Shown here in pieces: positions 6,273 to 14,219 of a stretch of DNA of 33,300 bases. Positions within the stretch are counted from its first letter, which is position 1; every line of letters begins with the position of its first letter. The translations under genes were made by a program, and so were the position numbers. The stretch is from Paenibacillus sp. HGH0039 (lineage in GTDB: Bacteria; Bacillota; Bacilli; Paenibacillales; NBRC-103111). The notes under the pieces are model-generated. The model was not told where the DNA came from, ran no database searches, and worked only from the letters and a program-made list of their open reading frames with translations. The stretch is taken from NCBI RefSeq assembly GCF_000411255.1, contig NZ_KE150414.1, positions 10,144 through 43,443 on the forward strand. Reading direction: 5' to 3'.

Positions 6273-7922
6273 ATGCCAGCTAGACAAACATTAGCCAGCA
6301 TTGCTTGCAGAGTATGTAATAGGCCGTTACGAAATCCTATTAGTATCGCGCAAGGTGTAGGGCCTGTTTGCATCAAAAAGGTTCGAGCCGCTCTAAACAG
6401 TATGCTTGAAAGTGTACAACGTGGCGAGGCCGCGCCCAATTATCAATTGGCCTACGCTGCCTCGCCGGAAGAATTAGCTAATATGGTTCGGGAGGATGTT
6501 GCTAATGCCTATCGAGAACAACGGCGTAATAGACGGCCATCCAGCCAGCCGGTGCAAGTGGAAATGGAAAGCGTCACTAGAGGAAGAAATGAAGAAGTTA
6601 CTGTCGAATGGATAGACGCAAATAGAGCAAGAGTGTACTCAGCTTCAGGCAATACCTATCACTCTACTCATGATGCATGCGATTGCCCAGATTTTCGCTA
6701 TCGTTTAGCGAGAGACCCTGAACTTGCAGCAGTTGGCTGCAGGCATATGCAAGCCTTGCGCCTGGCTCAACAACGGGTTAGCGCAGCCAGGACCGAACAG
6801 CGCCGCCTAAGAACAAGACAAGGAACTATTCCCGATTCACCTATTCAAATTCACGAAGACAATTTATCTACGTTTGCTCAGATTGATTGGACAGAAGATT
6901 CGGCAAGAGAAAGAGTCCTCGACATATGGAGAAGGGAAAGAGCCTTTGACGGAATATATATGAGCCGCAATGATGAAGCATGGAGTGATCTGCAAGAAAG
7001 CGCTCGAAATGAGTGGGAATATCAATACAGCAATGTTTTAGGTGGCACCAACAATACATTCGGTATTGAAATCGAAGTGAAGTTTAGAGATGGATACAGC
7101 AAACAGAGAGCTTTACGTGCTCTTTACGATGCCGGACTCACAAATACAGCCTCTGAATTAAGCTATCATTCGCAAGATGCCCCTGGCTTTTGGAAACCAG
7201 AGAGAGACGGATCGCTCGGTTCTAACGGATTAGAATTGGTTTCACCAGTACTTAACGATAATTCAGAAGCTTGGCAAAAGATTCAAGAGGCCACACGCAT
7301 ATTATCAGAGAATGGGGCCTATGTTGATAATAATTGTGGTGGACATGTACATATTGGAATTGCCCCGCTGGATCATCGGACTTATTCTTGGCAGCGTCTA
7401 GCCAGAATAGGTGTAGGGTATGAAAGGCAGTTTTTCCGAATGGGTGGAGCCAATTCGGATACCTATAGAAGAAATGGAACAACTGGTATTTTTCGCGGAA
7501 CAAGCTATGCAAATCCCTTACCTGTAAGACCAATGATATCTTCTCTATCAAATGCTCAGAGAGCTCGTAGTATACTATCTCCTTCGCGGTATACTATTTT
7601 CAATGCCACAAACGTTGACGGTCACAGGTCCAAACCTACAGTAGAAATGAGATATCCTAACGCTACGTTAGACCATAGACAGCTTCAGGCTCAAATACAA
7701 GTTGCCAATGCAGTTATTCACCAAGCATCGATTATTAGGAATAACCATCCATGCAGTGAATTCACTCCTAAATTTACAGAAACTGAACAGCATCTTCGAT
7801 ATTCCAACATTCCAGTACCCGGAAGAGAGGAAAACAATTTCAGGTCCTTTCTTGACGTATTAGGTAATAAGAAAGATAGACTAGCTGCAACCTGGCTTTG
7901 GCTAAGGGGACGTGCAAGGTAG
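6273..7922 (+). CDS. DUF6011-SWIM-amidoligase fusion protein
   Basis: 549 residues with three parts. Residues 10-40, CRVCNRPLRNPISIAQGVGP then VCIKK, are a DUF6011-type zinc knuckle. Residues 125-165 hold a SWIM zinc finger, CDCPDF with GCRHMQAL. Residues 260-520 match the Amidoligase_2 family (COOH-NH2 ligase related to glutamine synthetase and ATP-grasp-like peptide ligases): GIEIEVKF, SNGLELVSPVL and CGGHVHIG are the metal/nucleotide-binding signatures. Such enzymes form amide bonds between an amino group and a carboxylate; the target here is unknown. The two zinc modules suggest it is brought to a nucleic acid or protein partner. No glutamyl cyclotransferase partner, common beside such ligases, is seen. 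The ribosome binding site lies in a hairpin (6219-6261). Confidence 0.8.
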   Translation: MPARQTLASIACRVCNRPLRNPISIAQGVGPVCIKKVRAALNSMLESVQRGEAAPNYQLAYAASPEELANMVREDVANAYREQRRNRRPSSQPVQVEMESVTRGRNEEVTVEWIDANRARVYSASGNTYHSTHDACDCPDFRYRLARDPELAAVGCRHMQALRLAQQRVSAARTEQRRLRTRQGTIPDSPIQIHEDNLSTFAQIDWTEDSARERVLDIWRRERAFDGIYMSRNDEAWSDLQESARNEWEYQYSNVLGGTNNTFGIEIEVKFRDGYSKQRALRALYDAGLTNTASELSYHSQDAPGFWKPERDGSLGSNGLELVSPVLNDNSEAWQKIQEATRILSENGAYVDNNCGGHVHIGIAPLDHRTYSWQRLARIGVGYERQFFRMGGANSDTYRRNGTTGIFRGTSYANPLPVRPMISSLSNAQRARSILSPSRYTIFNATNVDGHRSKPTVEMRYPNATLDHRQLQAQIQVANAVIHQASIIRNNHPCSEFTPKFTETEQHLRYSNIPVPGREENNFRSFLDVLGNKKDRLAATWLWLRGRAR

Positions 7923-8018
7923 TACATTCACTACAGGAAATATTTTTAATAATTAATTGACTTGCAGGAAATTTATACATATACTCAAGGTAATATATAC
8001 CAACTAAAGGTGGTTCTT

Positions 8019-8777
8019 ATGGAACAGAATGGGAATCAGTTTGAAATAGATCGCCTGATGCTCGAAAACCAGAAAAAACTGCTCAATAAAAGGCGGTTTC
8101 TCGAAGAAAACGAGGAACCATCATTCCCCTTTGTTGTTGAGTTTCGAGATGGTAGAAGAGGAGAGGCTATAAACCCTCTTTACTTAATGGATCTCATTAT
8201 AGAAGAGCATTTCTCCGATTGTGAGGACGTGCATACCCTCTACTTATTGGGCACTAATGTCTTAAGAGACCTTGCAGCATCTGAATTTTCAATGGATAGG
8301 GTTAGAGCGACTGTATATAGCAGTTCCGTCATCTACGACAATTTAATTGCCAATTATGAGGATGCCGTGGGAGAAGAACTGGATTTTGTTAATAGAGATA
8401 GTCCCGTTATCCTGGACTCCTGGGATGCATGGACAGTAGTTGCTTCTCTGATCAAAGCCGGCTACCTGAAAATCTATGAAAAATTACCGGTATGGTCTGA
8501 CAAACATAAAGTTCAAGGCTGCGACCATTGTATATTCAGGAAAGCAGACGACCAGGGGCAAGAATACTGTGCTCTCTGGGAAACGAACTATTTTCGAGAG
8601 TGGGATAAGCTTTGTCCTTTCCCCACAAACGGATCTGGCTATACAGATTATCATGAGGTACGGCCCGAGGAAATCACCGATCCAAGCTATAAGACGGCCT
8701 TTATCCCAATTGAGCAAAGAAAAAATGAATACATGGGCTATAAGGTCAACGACAAACCGCCCGTAGAGGAAGATTAA
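8019..8777 (+). CDS. Unknown protein with a four-cysteine cluster
   Basis: 252 residues from the ATG at 8019, which has AAGGTGG 5 nt upstream. An upstream in-frame TTG at 7962 lacks such a site. The N-terminal half is acidic and helical. Near residues 176-206 lies the cluster CDHC, then EYCALW, then KLCPF, which could bind zinc or an iron-sulfur centre. I do not recognise the family. It lies between the amidoligase and the topoisomerase in the same direction and ends just before a terminator. Confidence 0.7.
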   Translation: MEQNGNQFEIDRLMLENQKKLLNKRRFLEENEEPSFPFVVEFRDGRRGEAINPLYLMDLIIEEHFSDCEDVHTLYLLGTNVLRDLAASEFSMDRVRATVYSSSVIYDNLIANYEDAVGEELDFVNRDSPVILDSWDAWTVVASLIKAGYLKIYEKLPVWSDKHKVQGCDHCIFRKADDQGQEYCALWETNYFREWDKLCPFPTNGSGYTDYHEVRPEEITDPSYKTAFIPIEQRKNEYMGYKVNDKPPVEED

Positions 8778-8782
8778 AAACA

Positions 8783-8826
8783 AAAGGGATCTTAAGAGTA
8801 TTGCTCTTCAAGATCCCTTTTTTTAT
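8783..8826 (+). terminator. Intrinsic terminator just ahead of the topoisomerase gene
   Basis: AAAGGGATCTT pairs with AAGATCCCTTT (outer arms at 8783-8794 and 8809-8820), with an inner AAGAG/CTCTT, followed by seven T. It lies only about 6 bp before the topoisomerase ribosome binding site (AGGAGGA), so it may attenuate read-through into that gene rather than end the operon outright. Confidence 0.85.
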
Positions 8827-8836
8827 AGGAGGAACT

Positions 8837-10624
8837 ATGAATAAAATTTGCATTATGGCTGAAAAACGAAAGGTGGCCATGGATCATCTCATTCCTTTGA
8901 TGAAAGAGAGCTTTACAAGGCATGCAGGCTACTATGAAAGCGAGAATTATATTGTAACCTGGGCTATAGGGCACCTTTTGCAGCTCTCGGATCCGGAAGA
9001 CTACGGTGTAGAAGGACGCTGGAACTTGGATCAACTCCCTATTAAACCGAAAAAATTTACTTTGAAGCCTGCACCCATTAAATCCAAAAAGGATCAGCTT
9101 AATTGCTTGAAGACCCTATTCAACCGTAAGGACGTAGCGCTCATCATAAATGCGGCCGACGCGGGCAGGGAAGGCGCCCTCATCTTCGACGAGGTATACT
9201 CATACTCAAAAAGCAAGAAGCCGGTTAAATTTTTTTGGACCTCCTCGTATGTCTTGAAAGACCTTGAATATGCTCTCCAGAACATGAAAGACATGGCCGA
9301 CTATAGCAATCTTATTTCTGCAGCCCGCTGCCGTCGCGATGCGGATTGGTTGTACGGTATCAACCTGAGCCGCGCTTACTCCGTCGTCAATGAAACAGCC
9401 CCACTGGGTAGAGTTATTACCCCCACACTCGCTCTGGTTGTAGAAAGAGATCGCAAGATTAACAATTTTGTTTCTGAGCCGCTTTATTCGCTGAAGGCGA
9501 CGTTCGGATTTATCCCAATGCAATATAGGGATAAAAGTGGCCAAAGTAGCTTCAAAGAGAAAACCATCCTCCAGGAAATAGAGACTGAAATAGTGAGCCA
9601 AACAGGGCGAATTGTAAAAGTCCTAAATACCGAATCCTTGCTTTCTCCGCCTCTGCTTTACGATATTACGGATCTCCAAACCGAAGCCAGCCAGAAATTA
9701 GGCATTCCAGTAAACGATGTAAGCGAAATCCTTCAAACGTTGTCAGAGGGCGGTTATATAAGCTACCCTCGGTCAGATTCTAACTATTTACCTTCATCTA
9801 TGGTTGAAGATATATCAGATATAATAACTGGCATGCTTAAGATACCATGTTTTTCAGAGACAGCAGCTGAAGCATTGGAAAGTGGGATAAACGTCTCAAA
9901 CGCCTGTTTTAACGATGATCTTGTTACCGACCATTATGCTATTATACCGACGGGCGTCCACCCAGTGGATTTATCGGATCAAGCAAACGCAGTGTATCAA
10001 ATGATTGTAAGACGTACGCTGATTCGTTTTTTAGCACCGGCTAAGTTCCACGAGCGAGAATTAGTATTGGAATGCCAAAACCATGAGTTTTTCGCTAGAG
10101 CAAAACGAATTACGTGTTTGGGTTGGCTTCAGCATTCAGAATATTCTCCCGCGTCTTCAAATTTGCCTAATTTCCCCGAGGGTAAACCATTACGGCATCA
10201 GAAGAGCTCAATTAACACAAGCATGACACGGCCTCCCCAGCCTTTTACCGAGGCTACTCTATTGATGGCCATGAAGTCTGCCGGCAAAAGCCTGCAAAGT
10301 TCTTCCCTCCGTCAATCAATGGATCAGAGGGGATTAGGGACACCAGCCACTCAATCCGGTATTATCGAACGGTTAAAAACCACCGGCTTAATCGCACGAT
10401 CGACAAGTGGCCACCTATGCGGTACAGAGAAAGGCAAAAAAATAATTGAGAATCTAATTGATGATCGAATTGCATCCGCAGAAATAACTGGAGAATTTGA
10501 GTACAAGCTGAAGAAAGTTGAGGATGGGGAATTAAGCGGAGCTCAATTTATGGCTGATTTATCGCACCTAGTGACGCAGTATGTGGTTTCTTACAAAAAC
10601 ACGAAAAAACAGGCAAGGACTTAG
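8837..10624 (+). CDS. Type IA DNA topoisomerase (topoisomerase III-like)
   Basis: 595 residues from the ATG at 8837, directly after AGGAGGAAC. The Toprim domain begins NKICIMAEK, and the acidic signature NAADAGREG near residue 109 provides the catalytic Glu and Asp. The active-site tyrosine lies in GGYISYPRSDSNYL near residue 318. The late motif RGLGTPATQSGIIERL near residue 505 is intact. There is no C-terminal zinc-finger extension, so it is short for the family, as plasmid TopB enzymes often are. It passes single strands through nicks to decatenate or relax DNA, probably for plasmid replication or segregation. The ligase gene follows about 80 bp on. Confidence 0.92.
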   Translation: MNKICIMAEKRKVAMDHLIPLMKESFTRHAGYYESENYIVTWAIGHLLQLSDPEDYGVEGRWNLDQLPIKPKKFTLKPAPIKSKKDQLNCLKTLFNRKDVALIINAADAGREGALIFDEVYSYSKSKKPVKFFWTSSYVLKDLEYALQNMKDMADYSNLISAARCRRDADWLYGINLSRAYSVVNETAPLGRVITPTLALVVERDRKINNFVSEPLYSLKATFGFIPMQYRDKSGQSSFKEKTILQEIETEIVSQTGRIVKVLNTESLLSPPLLYDITDLQTEASQKLGIPVNDVSEILQTLSEGGYISYPRSDSNYLPSSMVEDISDIITGMLKIPCFSETAAEALESGINVSNACFNDDLVTDHYAIIPTGVHPVDLSDQANAVYQMIVRRTLIRFLAPAKFHERELVLECQNHEFFARAKRITCLGWLQHSEYSPASSNLPNFPEGKPLRHQKSSINTSMTRPPQPFTEATLLMAMKSAGKSLQSSSLRQSMDQRGLGTPATQSGIIERLKTTGLIARSTSGHLCGTEKGKKIIENLIDDRIASAEITGEFEYKLKKVEDGELSGAQFMADLSHLVTQYVVSYKNTKKQART

Positions 10625-10662
10625 AAGATACACATTACGTATTCCCTCCAACTCCCAGTTAT

Positions 10663-10702
10663 AGAACACTTCCTAACTGCTAAAATGTTATGGAGGTGTT
10701 CT
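10663..10702 (+). promoter_or_regulatory. Hairpin covering the ligase ribosome binding site
   Basis: AGAACACTTCC (10663-10673) pairs with GGAGGTGTTCT (10692-10702), 11 bp with one G-T pair. It buries the GGAGG of the ligase gene, so translation is probably regulated or coupled. Confidence 0.5.
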
Positions 10703-10718
10703 TTATGTTTATGCTCCT

Positions 10719-11546
10719 ATGCTACTCCAATACAGCAAAGACAACATGCCCTTTAACAGCGCCCGGCACATCGCAGAGCTTAAGTTTGACGGTATACGTT
10801 TGATCGTCTCTCACACGGACGAGATTAAGTTATACACGCGTCATAACAACGATGTGACAGCGAAGTTTCCGGAGCTTGTTTTGAAATCACCTGTTCCTCC
10901 AGGAACGATCCTGGACGGCGAGGTAATTGTAACGGATGCAGACGGCAAACCGGATTTCGAAGGCATGCTTGCCCGGTTTCAGTCTAAAAGCAACAAAACA
11001 CCGGTTACGTTTGTCGCTTTTGACATCATCAAGCACCGTGGAATCGACGTTACTAGTCTGCCACTCATGCGGCGCAAAGATCTTTTGGAACAAGCGTTTG
11101 AGGAAACGGATTACTACAAACGGGTGCAGGTTGTGAGAGGATTGACGACAGAGTATTTTAAGATCGTCAAGCAGCACGGGTTGGAGGGAATCGTCATTAA
11201 AGATAAAGATTCTCGGTACGAAATAGACCGTCGCTCGTGGGCATGGCAAAAGGTAATTAACTGGACGTATGCTGACGTTTATATATCAGGGTATCGCAAA
11301 AAAAACTTTGGATGGCTGGCTTCTGTCGAGGCAACAGACGGGAATATGCGGCCGGCTGGGATAATCGAGCTCGGCCCCACCCCTACCCATAAAAAGGCTT
11401 TTAATGGTGTGCGAAAAAACCTGGTTTTTGAAGAAGACAAGAATTTTGTTTATATGCAGCCGTTGTTAAAGGCCAGGGTTAAGACCAGAAACTGGACAAA
11501 AAAAGGAATGCTTCGAAGTCCTGTTTTTGTAGATTTCTTGCTGTAA
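10719..11546 (+). CDS. ATP-dependent DNA ligase (short phage/plasmid type), start region damaged
   Basis: About 275 residues in the intact frame. Motif I ELKFDGIRL holds the AMP-accepting lysine. Motif III is ILDGEVIV, IIIa FVAFDII, IV GLEGIVIK and V WQKVINW, and the OB-fold end is complete. The size matches SPbeta-type ligases, which seal nicks in duplex DNA. The best start signal, GGAGG 8 nt before ATG 10705, is one base out of frame. Adding one T near 10714 would give MFMSPMLLQYSKD, a natural ligase beginning. As read, only the ATG at 10719 is in frame and its ribosome binding site is too far away. This could be a sequencing error, a real deletion or slippage. Confidence 0.85.
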   Translation: MLLQYSKDNMPFNSARHIAELKFDGIRLIVSHTDEIKLYTRHNNDVTAKFPELVLKSPVPPGTILDGEVIVTDADGKPDFEGMLARFQSKSNKTPVTFVAFDIIKHRGIDVTSLPLMRRKDLLEQAFEETDYYKRVQVVRGLTTEYFKIVKQHGLEGIVIKDKDSRYEIDRRSWAWQKVINWTYADVYISGYRKKNFGWLASVEATDGNMRPAGIIELGPTPTHKKAFNGVRKNLVFEEDKNFVYMQPLLKARVKTRNWTKKGMLRSPVFVDFLL

Positions 11547-11556
11547 GATGCTTTAC

Positions 11557-11585
11557 AGACCTCCTCATTAAGGAGGTCTTTTTTA
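11557..11585 (+). terminator. Intrinsic terminator after the ligase gene
   Basis: AGACCTCCT (11557-11565) pairs with AGGAGGTCT (11571-11579), followed by six T. GC-rich array C starts about 20 bp further on. Confidence 0.92.
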
Positions 11586-11604
11586 TTAGAACTTTTGGCT
11601 GGTG

Positions 11605-12800
11605 CGAAGCCGGTTATCGGGATATGAGTGTAACGAGGAACCCGGCAGCCCTGTGCTGCAGACGACCGCGACCGATGTTTCCGGATACCGCCTGCAGGGG
11701 ACGACCGCGGATCCGCAGAACTGGCGCGACCGGCGGACATATGGCGTTGGCCGGGCGAGCTGCAGTCGGCGGGGAACCGGTGATTCTGGATCTGCAGGGG
11801 ACGACCGGGGAACGACCAGGCCGGCTCTGGCAGCTGATGTCCTCCCGGAGATCCGCAGTGCCGGCGTGCCTGGCGGACAGATGACGTCGGGCAGGCGAGC
11901 TGCAGTCGGTGGGGGACCACCAGTGATTCCGGATCCTTTATGCAGGGGGCGATCGGCCAGGTCATCTCCTGCAGCTGCCGGCCTCCTGGAGATCCGTGGT
12001 GCCGGCGCGGCCTGCAGCGGACAGATGGCGTGGCGTTGTCCAGGCGAGCTGCTGACGACGCCGGTGCTTCCGGATCCTTCTGTAGGGGACGGCCGGGGAA
12101 CGGCCGAGCCGAGCTCATAAAGCTGTCGGCCTCCTGAAGATCCGCGGCGCCGATGCGACCGGCGGACAGATCGCGTTGGCAGGCCAGCTGCTGACGGCGC
12201 GGAACCGGTGCTTCCGGATCCTTTATGCAGGGGGACGACCGGGGAACGACCAGGCTGGCTCTGGCAGTTTCCGGCCTCCCGGAGATCCGCAGTGCCGGCG
12301 CGACCAGCGGACAGATCGCGTTGGCCAGGCAAGCAAGCTGCTGACGGCGCGGAACCGGTGCTTCCGGATCCTTTCTACAAGGGACGACCGAGGAACGACT
12401 AGGCTGCCTCCGGCAGTTGCCGGCCTCCCGGAGATCCGCAATGCCGGCGCGACCGGCAGCGGACAGATGGCGTTGGCCAGGCGAGCCGCTGACGGCCGCG
12501 GACCGGTGTGCTTTAGGGTATTGTCTGCAGGGGGACGATCGAAATACGGACGGATCGACCACCTACAGCTATTGGCCTCTTAGAGATCCGCAGGGTCGGC
12601 GCAATCGCCGGCAGCGGACGGTCGACGTTGCCAGACGAGCTGCAGGCGGGCGGGGACCGAGGCGATTCCGGATTCCTCTGCAGGGGAACGGTCCAGACGC
12701 GGATGCCTCTTTCTCCTTCAGCTGCTGGTCGTCTTCCCGAGAAACCGCCTGCCGGGCGTGGCCGGACTCCAGATCACCTGCAGGGCTTCCACGGGATAGC
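11605..12800. repeat. GC-rich repeat array C
   Basis: The CTGCAGGGG-type landmark recurs at about 11692, 11792, 11940, 12080, 12225, 12375, 12525 and 12678, mostly 140-153 bp apart with one shortened 100-bp unit. The core TTGGCCAGGCGAGC and GTGCTTCCGGATCC blocks match array B in the same orientation. An array-specific block, GGGAACGACCAGG, appears in units near 11810 and 12245, showing local homogenisation. Long open frames on both strands here are composition artefacts. The array fills the gap between the ligase terminator and the next promoter region. Confidence 0.92.
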
Positions 12801-12960
12801 ACTGTTTCTCTGGTATTTATCGAACTATATTTTATAACGTTCTCTTTTTGTTCGGTTGTGTTGTACAACCTAATATGATATATTTATATCAACAGAAGAC
12901 GACATACACACAAAACCAACAAGCCGCAGATAGCGGATGAGGTCGAAAGGAAGAGTAAAA
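12801..12960. other. Likely promoter region of the 12961 gene
   Basis: AT-rich DNA follows array C. It contains the palindrome GGTTGT/ACAACC (12854-12859 and 12865-12870) and a TATGAT (12874-12879) that could be a -10 box, though no good -35 box sits at the right distance. The palindrome is a possible operator. Confidence 0.3.
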
Positions 12961-13311
12961 ATGAAAGTAGTTATTAAAGGTACAGACAAAGTTGCCACAT
13001 TAAGCATTACAGATGCTAACGGCGTGAATTACGTTAAAGATTTCATTGGTAACTACGATGCATTCTTGGACGGACAATTCACTATCAATGAGGACCTGCA
13101 CGCCTATGAGGCCACCCAAGAAACTTTCGACTGGTGGGAAAAGGTCATCAACGACAACCAAGCGCTGGAAGATCGCCTCAACTCTCTCCGTGAAGAATAT
13201 GGCTCGGATCGTGTGAATGAGATCGTAAGCGCCGCAAGCGACGTTGATCTCGAAGACCTTGCCGCCGCTGTAAACAAGGCGCTGGACGAGGAACTGAACT
13301 TGGGAAAGTAG
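12961..13311 (+). CDS. Acidic protein ending at a -1 frameshift site
   Basis: 116 residues from the ATG at 12961 (AAGGAAG upstream; an in-frame ATG at 12937 has no site). It is acidic: a beta-like start KVVIKGTDKVATLSITDANG, then helical segments ETFDWWEKVINDNQALEDRL and VDLEDLAAAVNKALDEELNL. I recognise no family. The last codons are TTG GGA AAG TAG, so the canonical slippery heptamer G GGA AAG lies directly before the stop. The -1 frame is open for 68 more codons and encodes a helix-turn-helix-like domain. Two products, 116 and 184 residues, are therefore likely. Confidence 0.75.
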   Translation: MKVVIKGTDKVATLSITDANGVNYVKDFIGNYDAFLDGQFTINEDLHAYEATQETFDWWEKVINDNQALEDRLNSLREEYGSDRVNEIVSAASDVDLEDLAAAVNKALDEELNLGK

Positions 13312-13371
13312 AACCGCCCCTTGAGTACGTAGGAGCTGCGTGGATTGCTAAACGTATCGGCACCACGCAGC
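13288..13371 (+). promoter_or_regulatory. Candidate programmed -1 frameshift signal
   Basis: The heptamer GGGAAAG (13302-13308) is in phase as G GGA AAG and is followed at once by the TAG stop. It is the same heptamer used by lambda gpG-gpGT. An internal Shine-Dalgarno-like GAGGAA (13288-13293) lies 8 nt upstream, as in the dnaX arrangement. Downstream, GCTGCGTGG (13335-13343) pairs perfectly with CCACGCAGC (13363-13371). The 26-nt gap to this stem is longer than usual, which is the weak point. Confidence 0.6.
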
Positions 13372-13514
13372 AAAACGTTAGCAAAACGGCAAAGGCTATG
13401 CTAGAGCCGTCATATCGCGGTAAAGAAAAACGTTTCTCGCGTCCAGACGCTTTTCTTGAGGGGAAACCTATGTGGTTAAAGAGTAAGTATGATCACCTTT
13501 CTGATCTTGATTAA
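13308..13514 (+). CDS. -1 frame extension with helix-turn-helix-like domain
   Basis: This frame, open from 13248, has no ATG, GTG or TTG start ahead of its conserved-looking part, so it is best read as an extension of the 12961 gene by -1 slippage at 13302-13308. It adds 68 residues. The core AAWIAKRIGTTQQNVSKTAK looks like a DNA-binding helix-turn-helix, followed by a basic stretch YRGKEKRFSRPDAF and PMWLKSKYDHL. The longer product would thus be a DNA-binding form of an otherwise acidic protein. A simple frameshift mutation in one ancestral gene is the alternative. Confidence 0.6.
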   Translation, partial: VEPPLEYVGAAWIAKRIGTTQQNVSKTAKAMLEPSYRGKEKRFSRPDAFLEGKPMWLKSKYDHLSDLD

Positions 13515-13554
13515 GCCGCAGATACTTTAATGTATAGGCAAAAGGAGAATTAAG

Positions 13555-14112
13555 ATGCTTACAGATAAAGAAAAACAACTTTGGGAAAACAAGTTCAATA
13601 AAACCGTTCAAAGATTTAAAGTGGATGTTAAAGTAACGGTTGCGCATCCTGTTACAGGTGAAATCTTTGAGCAAGAGAGTTATGCAATTTTAGACGAATT
13701 AGCCTTAGGAGAACTAAAAGATAACATTGAAAATTCTCCTTTCCGCATCATTAATGTATCTGAATCAGATGAAACCGAAAATTCCTTATTTTTCTCGGTA
13801 CCAATGGAGCTAACTCCAGAAGAAAAGGAACTTGAAGAACGCTTAATTTCCACTCTTCAGCACTGCAAAACTCAAACGGATGCTTATTTCGCCTTTCATG
13901 AGGATGAAGTGAACTATGAAGGATTTTATCCAGGACCAGTTCCTACAGACTTTCAAGATAATGTAAAAATTTATTCGGAAGTTTGTGTATGTCATCCACA
14001 AGCATCTCCAAAGATAAAATACATTGCCGAGATAAAAAATGAGTTTTCTTTTGAAGATGAAACTATCATTGATATCTGGGATGTAAATAATTATTACGAG
14101 AATAACAGTTAG
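13555..14112 (+). CDS. Unknown acidic protein
   Basis: 185 residues, start ATG with AAAAGGAG upstream. It is rich in Asp and Glu (for example LTPEEKELEERL near residue 84 and a C-terminal stretch EFSFEDETIIDIWDVNNYYE) and has mixed alpha/beta character. No family is recognised. It sits between the frameshift gene and the CRISPR-repeat RNA. Strongly acidic small proteins beside anti-defence loci can be DNA mimics, but nothing in this sequence proves that. Confidence 0.7.
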   Translation: MLTDKEKQLWENKFNKTVQRFKVDVKVTVAHPVTGEIFEQESYAILDELALGELKDNIENSPFRIINVSESDETENSLFFSVPMELTPEEKELEERLISTLQHCKTQTDAYFAFHEDEVNYEGFYPGPVPTDFQDNVKIYSEVCVCHPQASPKIKYIAEIKNEFSFEDETIIDIWDVNNYYENNS

Positions 14113-14127
14113 AAGTGTATAGCCCTC

Positions 14128-14157
14128 TTGCCATATTCCCCCAAATGCCCTTATACT
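14128..14157 (+). promoter_or_regulatory. Promoter placed to start at the solitary CRISPR repeat
   Basis: TTGCCA (14128-14133), an 18-bp spacer and TATACT (14152-14157): five of six matches in each box. Transcription would begin at about 14164, one or two bases ahead of the repeat at 14166. Confidence 0.65.
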
Positions 14158-14165
14158 ATCCCTAT

Positions 14166-14195
14166 GTCGTCCCTTCGTGGGGCGTGGATTGAAAT
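14166..14195 (+). CRISPR. Single type I-C-like CRISPR repeat, 30 nt
   Basis: It begins GTCGTCCCTTCGTGGG and ends GCGTGGATTGAAAT, the hallmark 3' end of type I-C repeats, which are normally 32 nt. Compared with the common form it is two bases shorter, yet CGTCCC and GGGGCG still pair around a UUCGU loop, keeping the stem. No further copy occurs in the window. Confidence 0.8.
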
Positions 14196-14219
14196 ATCCT
14201 TGAAGGTAACTTCAAGCGC

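Noticed and set aside
12961-13514. Lambda-like tail assembly chaperone (gpG/gpGT)
   Set aside because: The slip heptamer is the same, but no tail tape-measure or other virion genes are nearby and the extension looks like a DNA-binding domain.
14166-14195. A true CRISPR array
   Set aside because: Only one repeat is present, with no second copy, no spacer of normal length and no cas genes.
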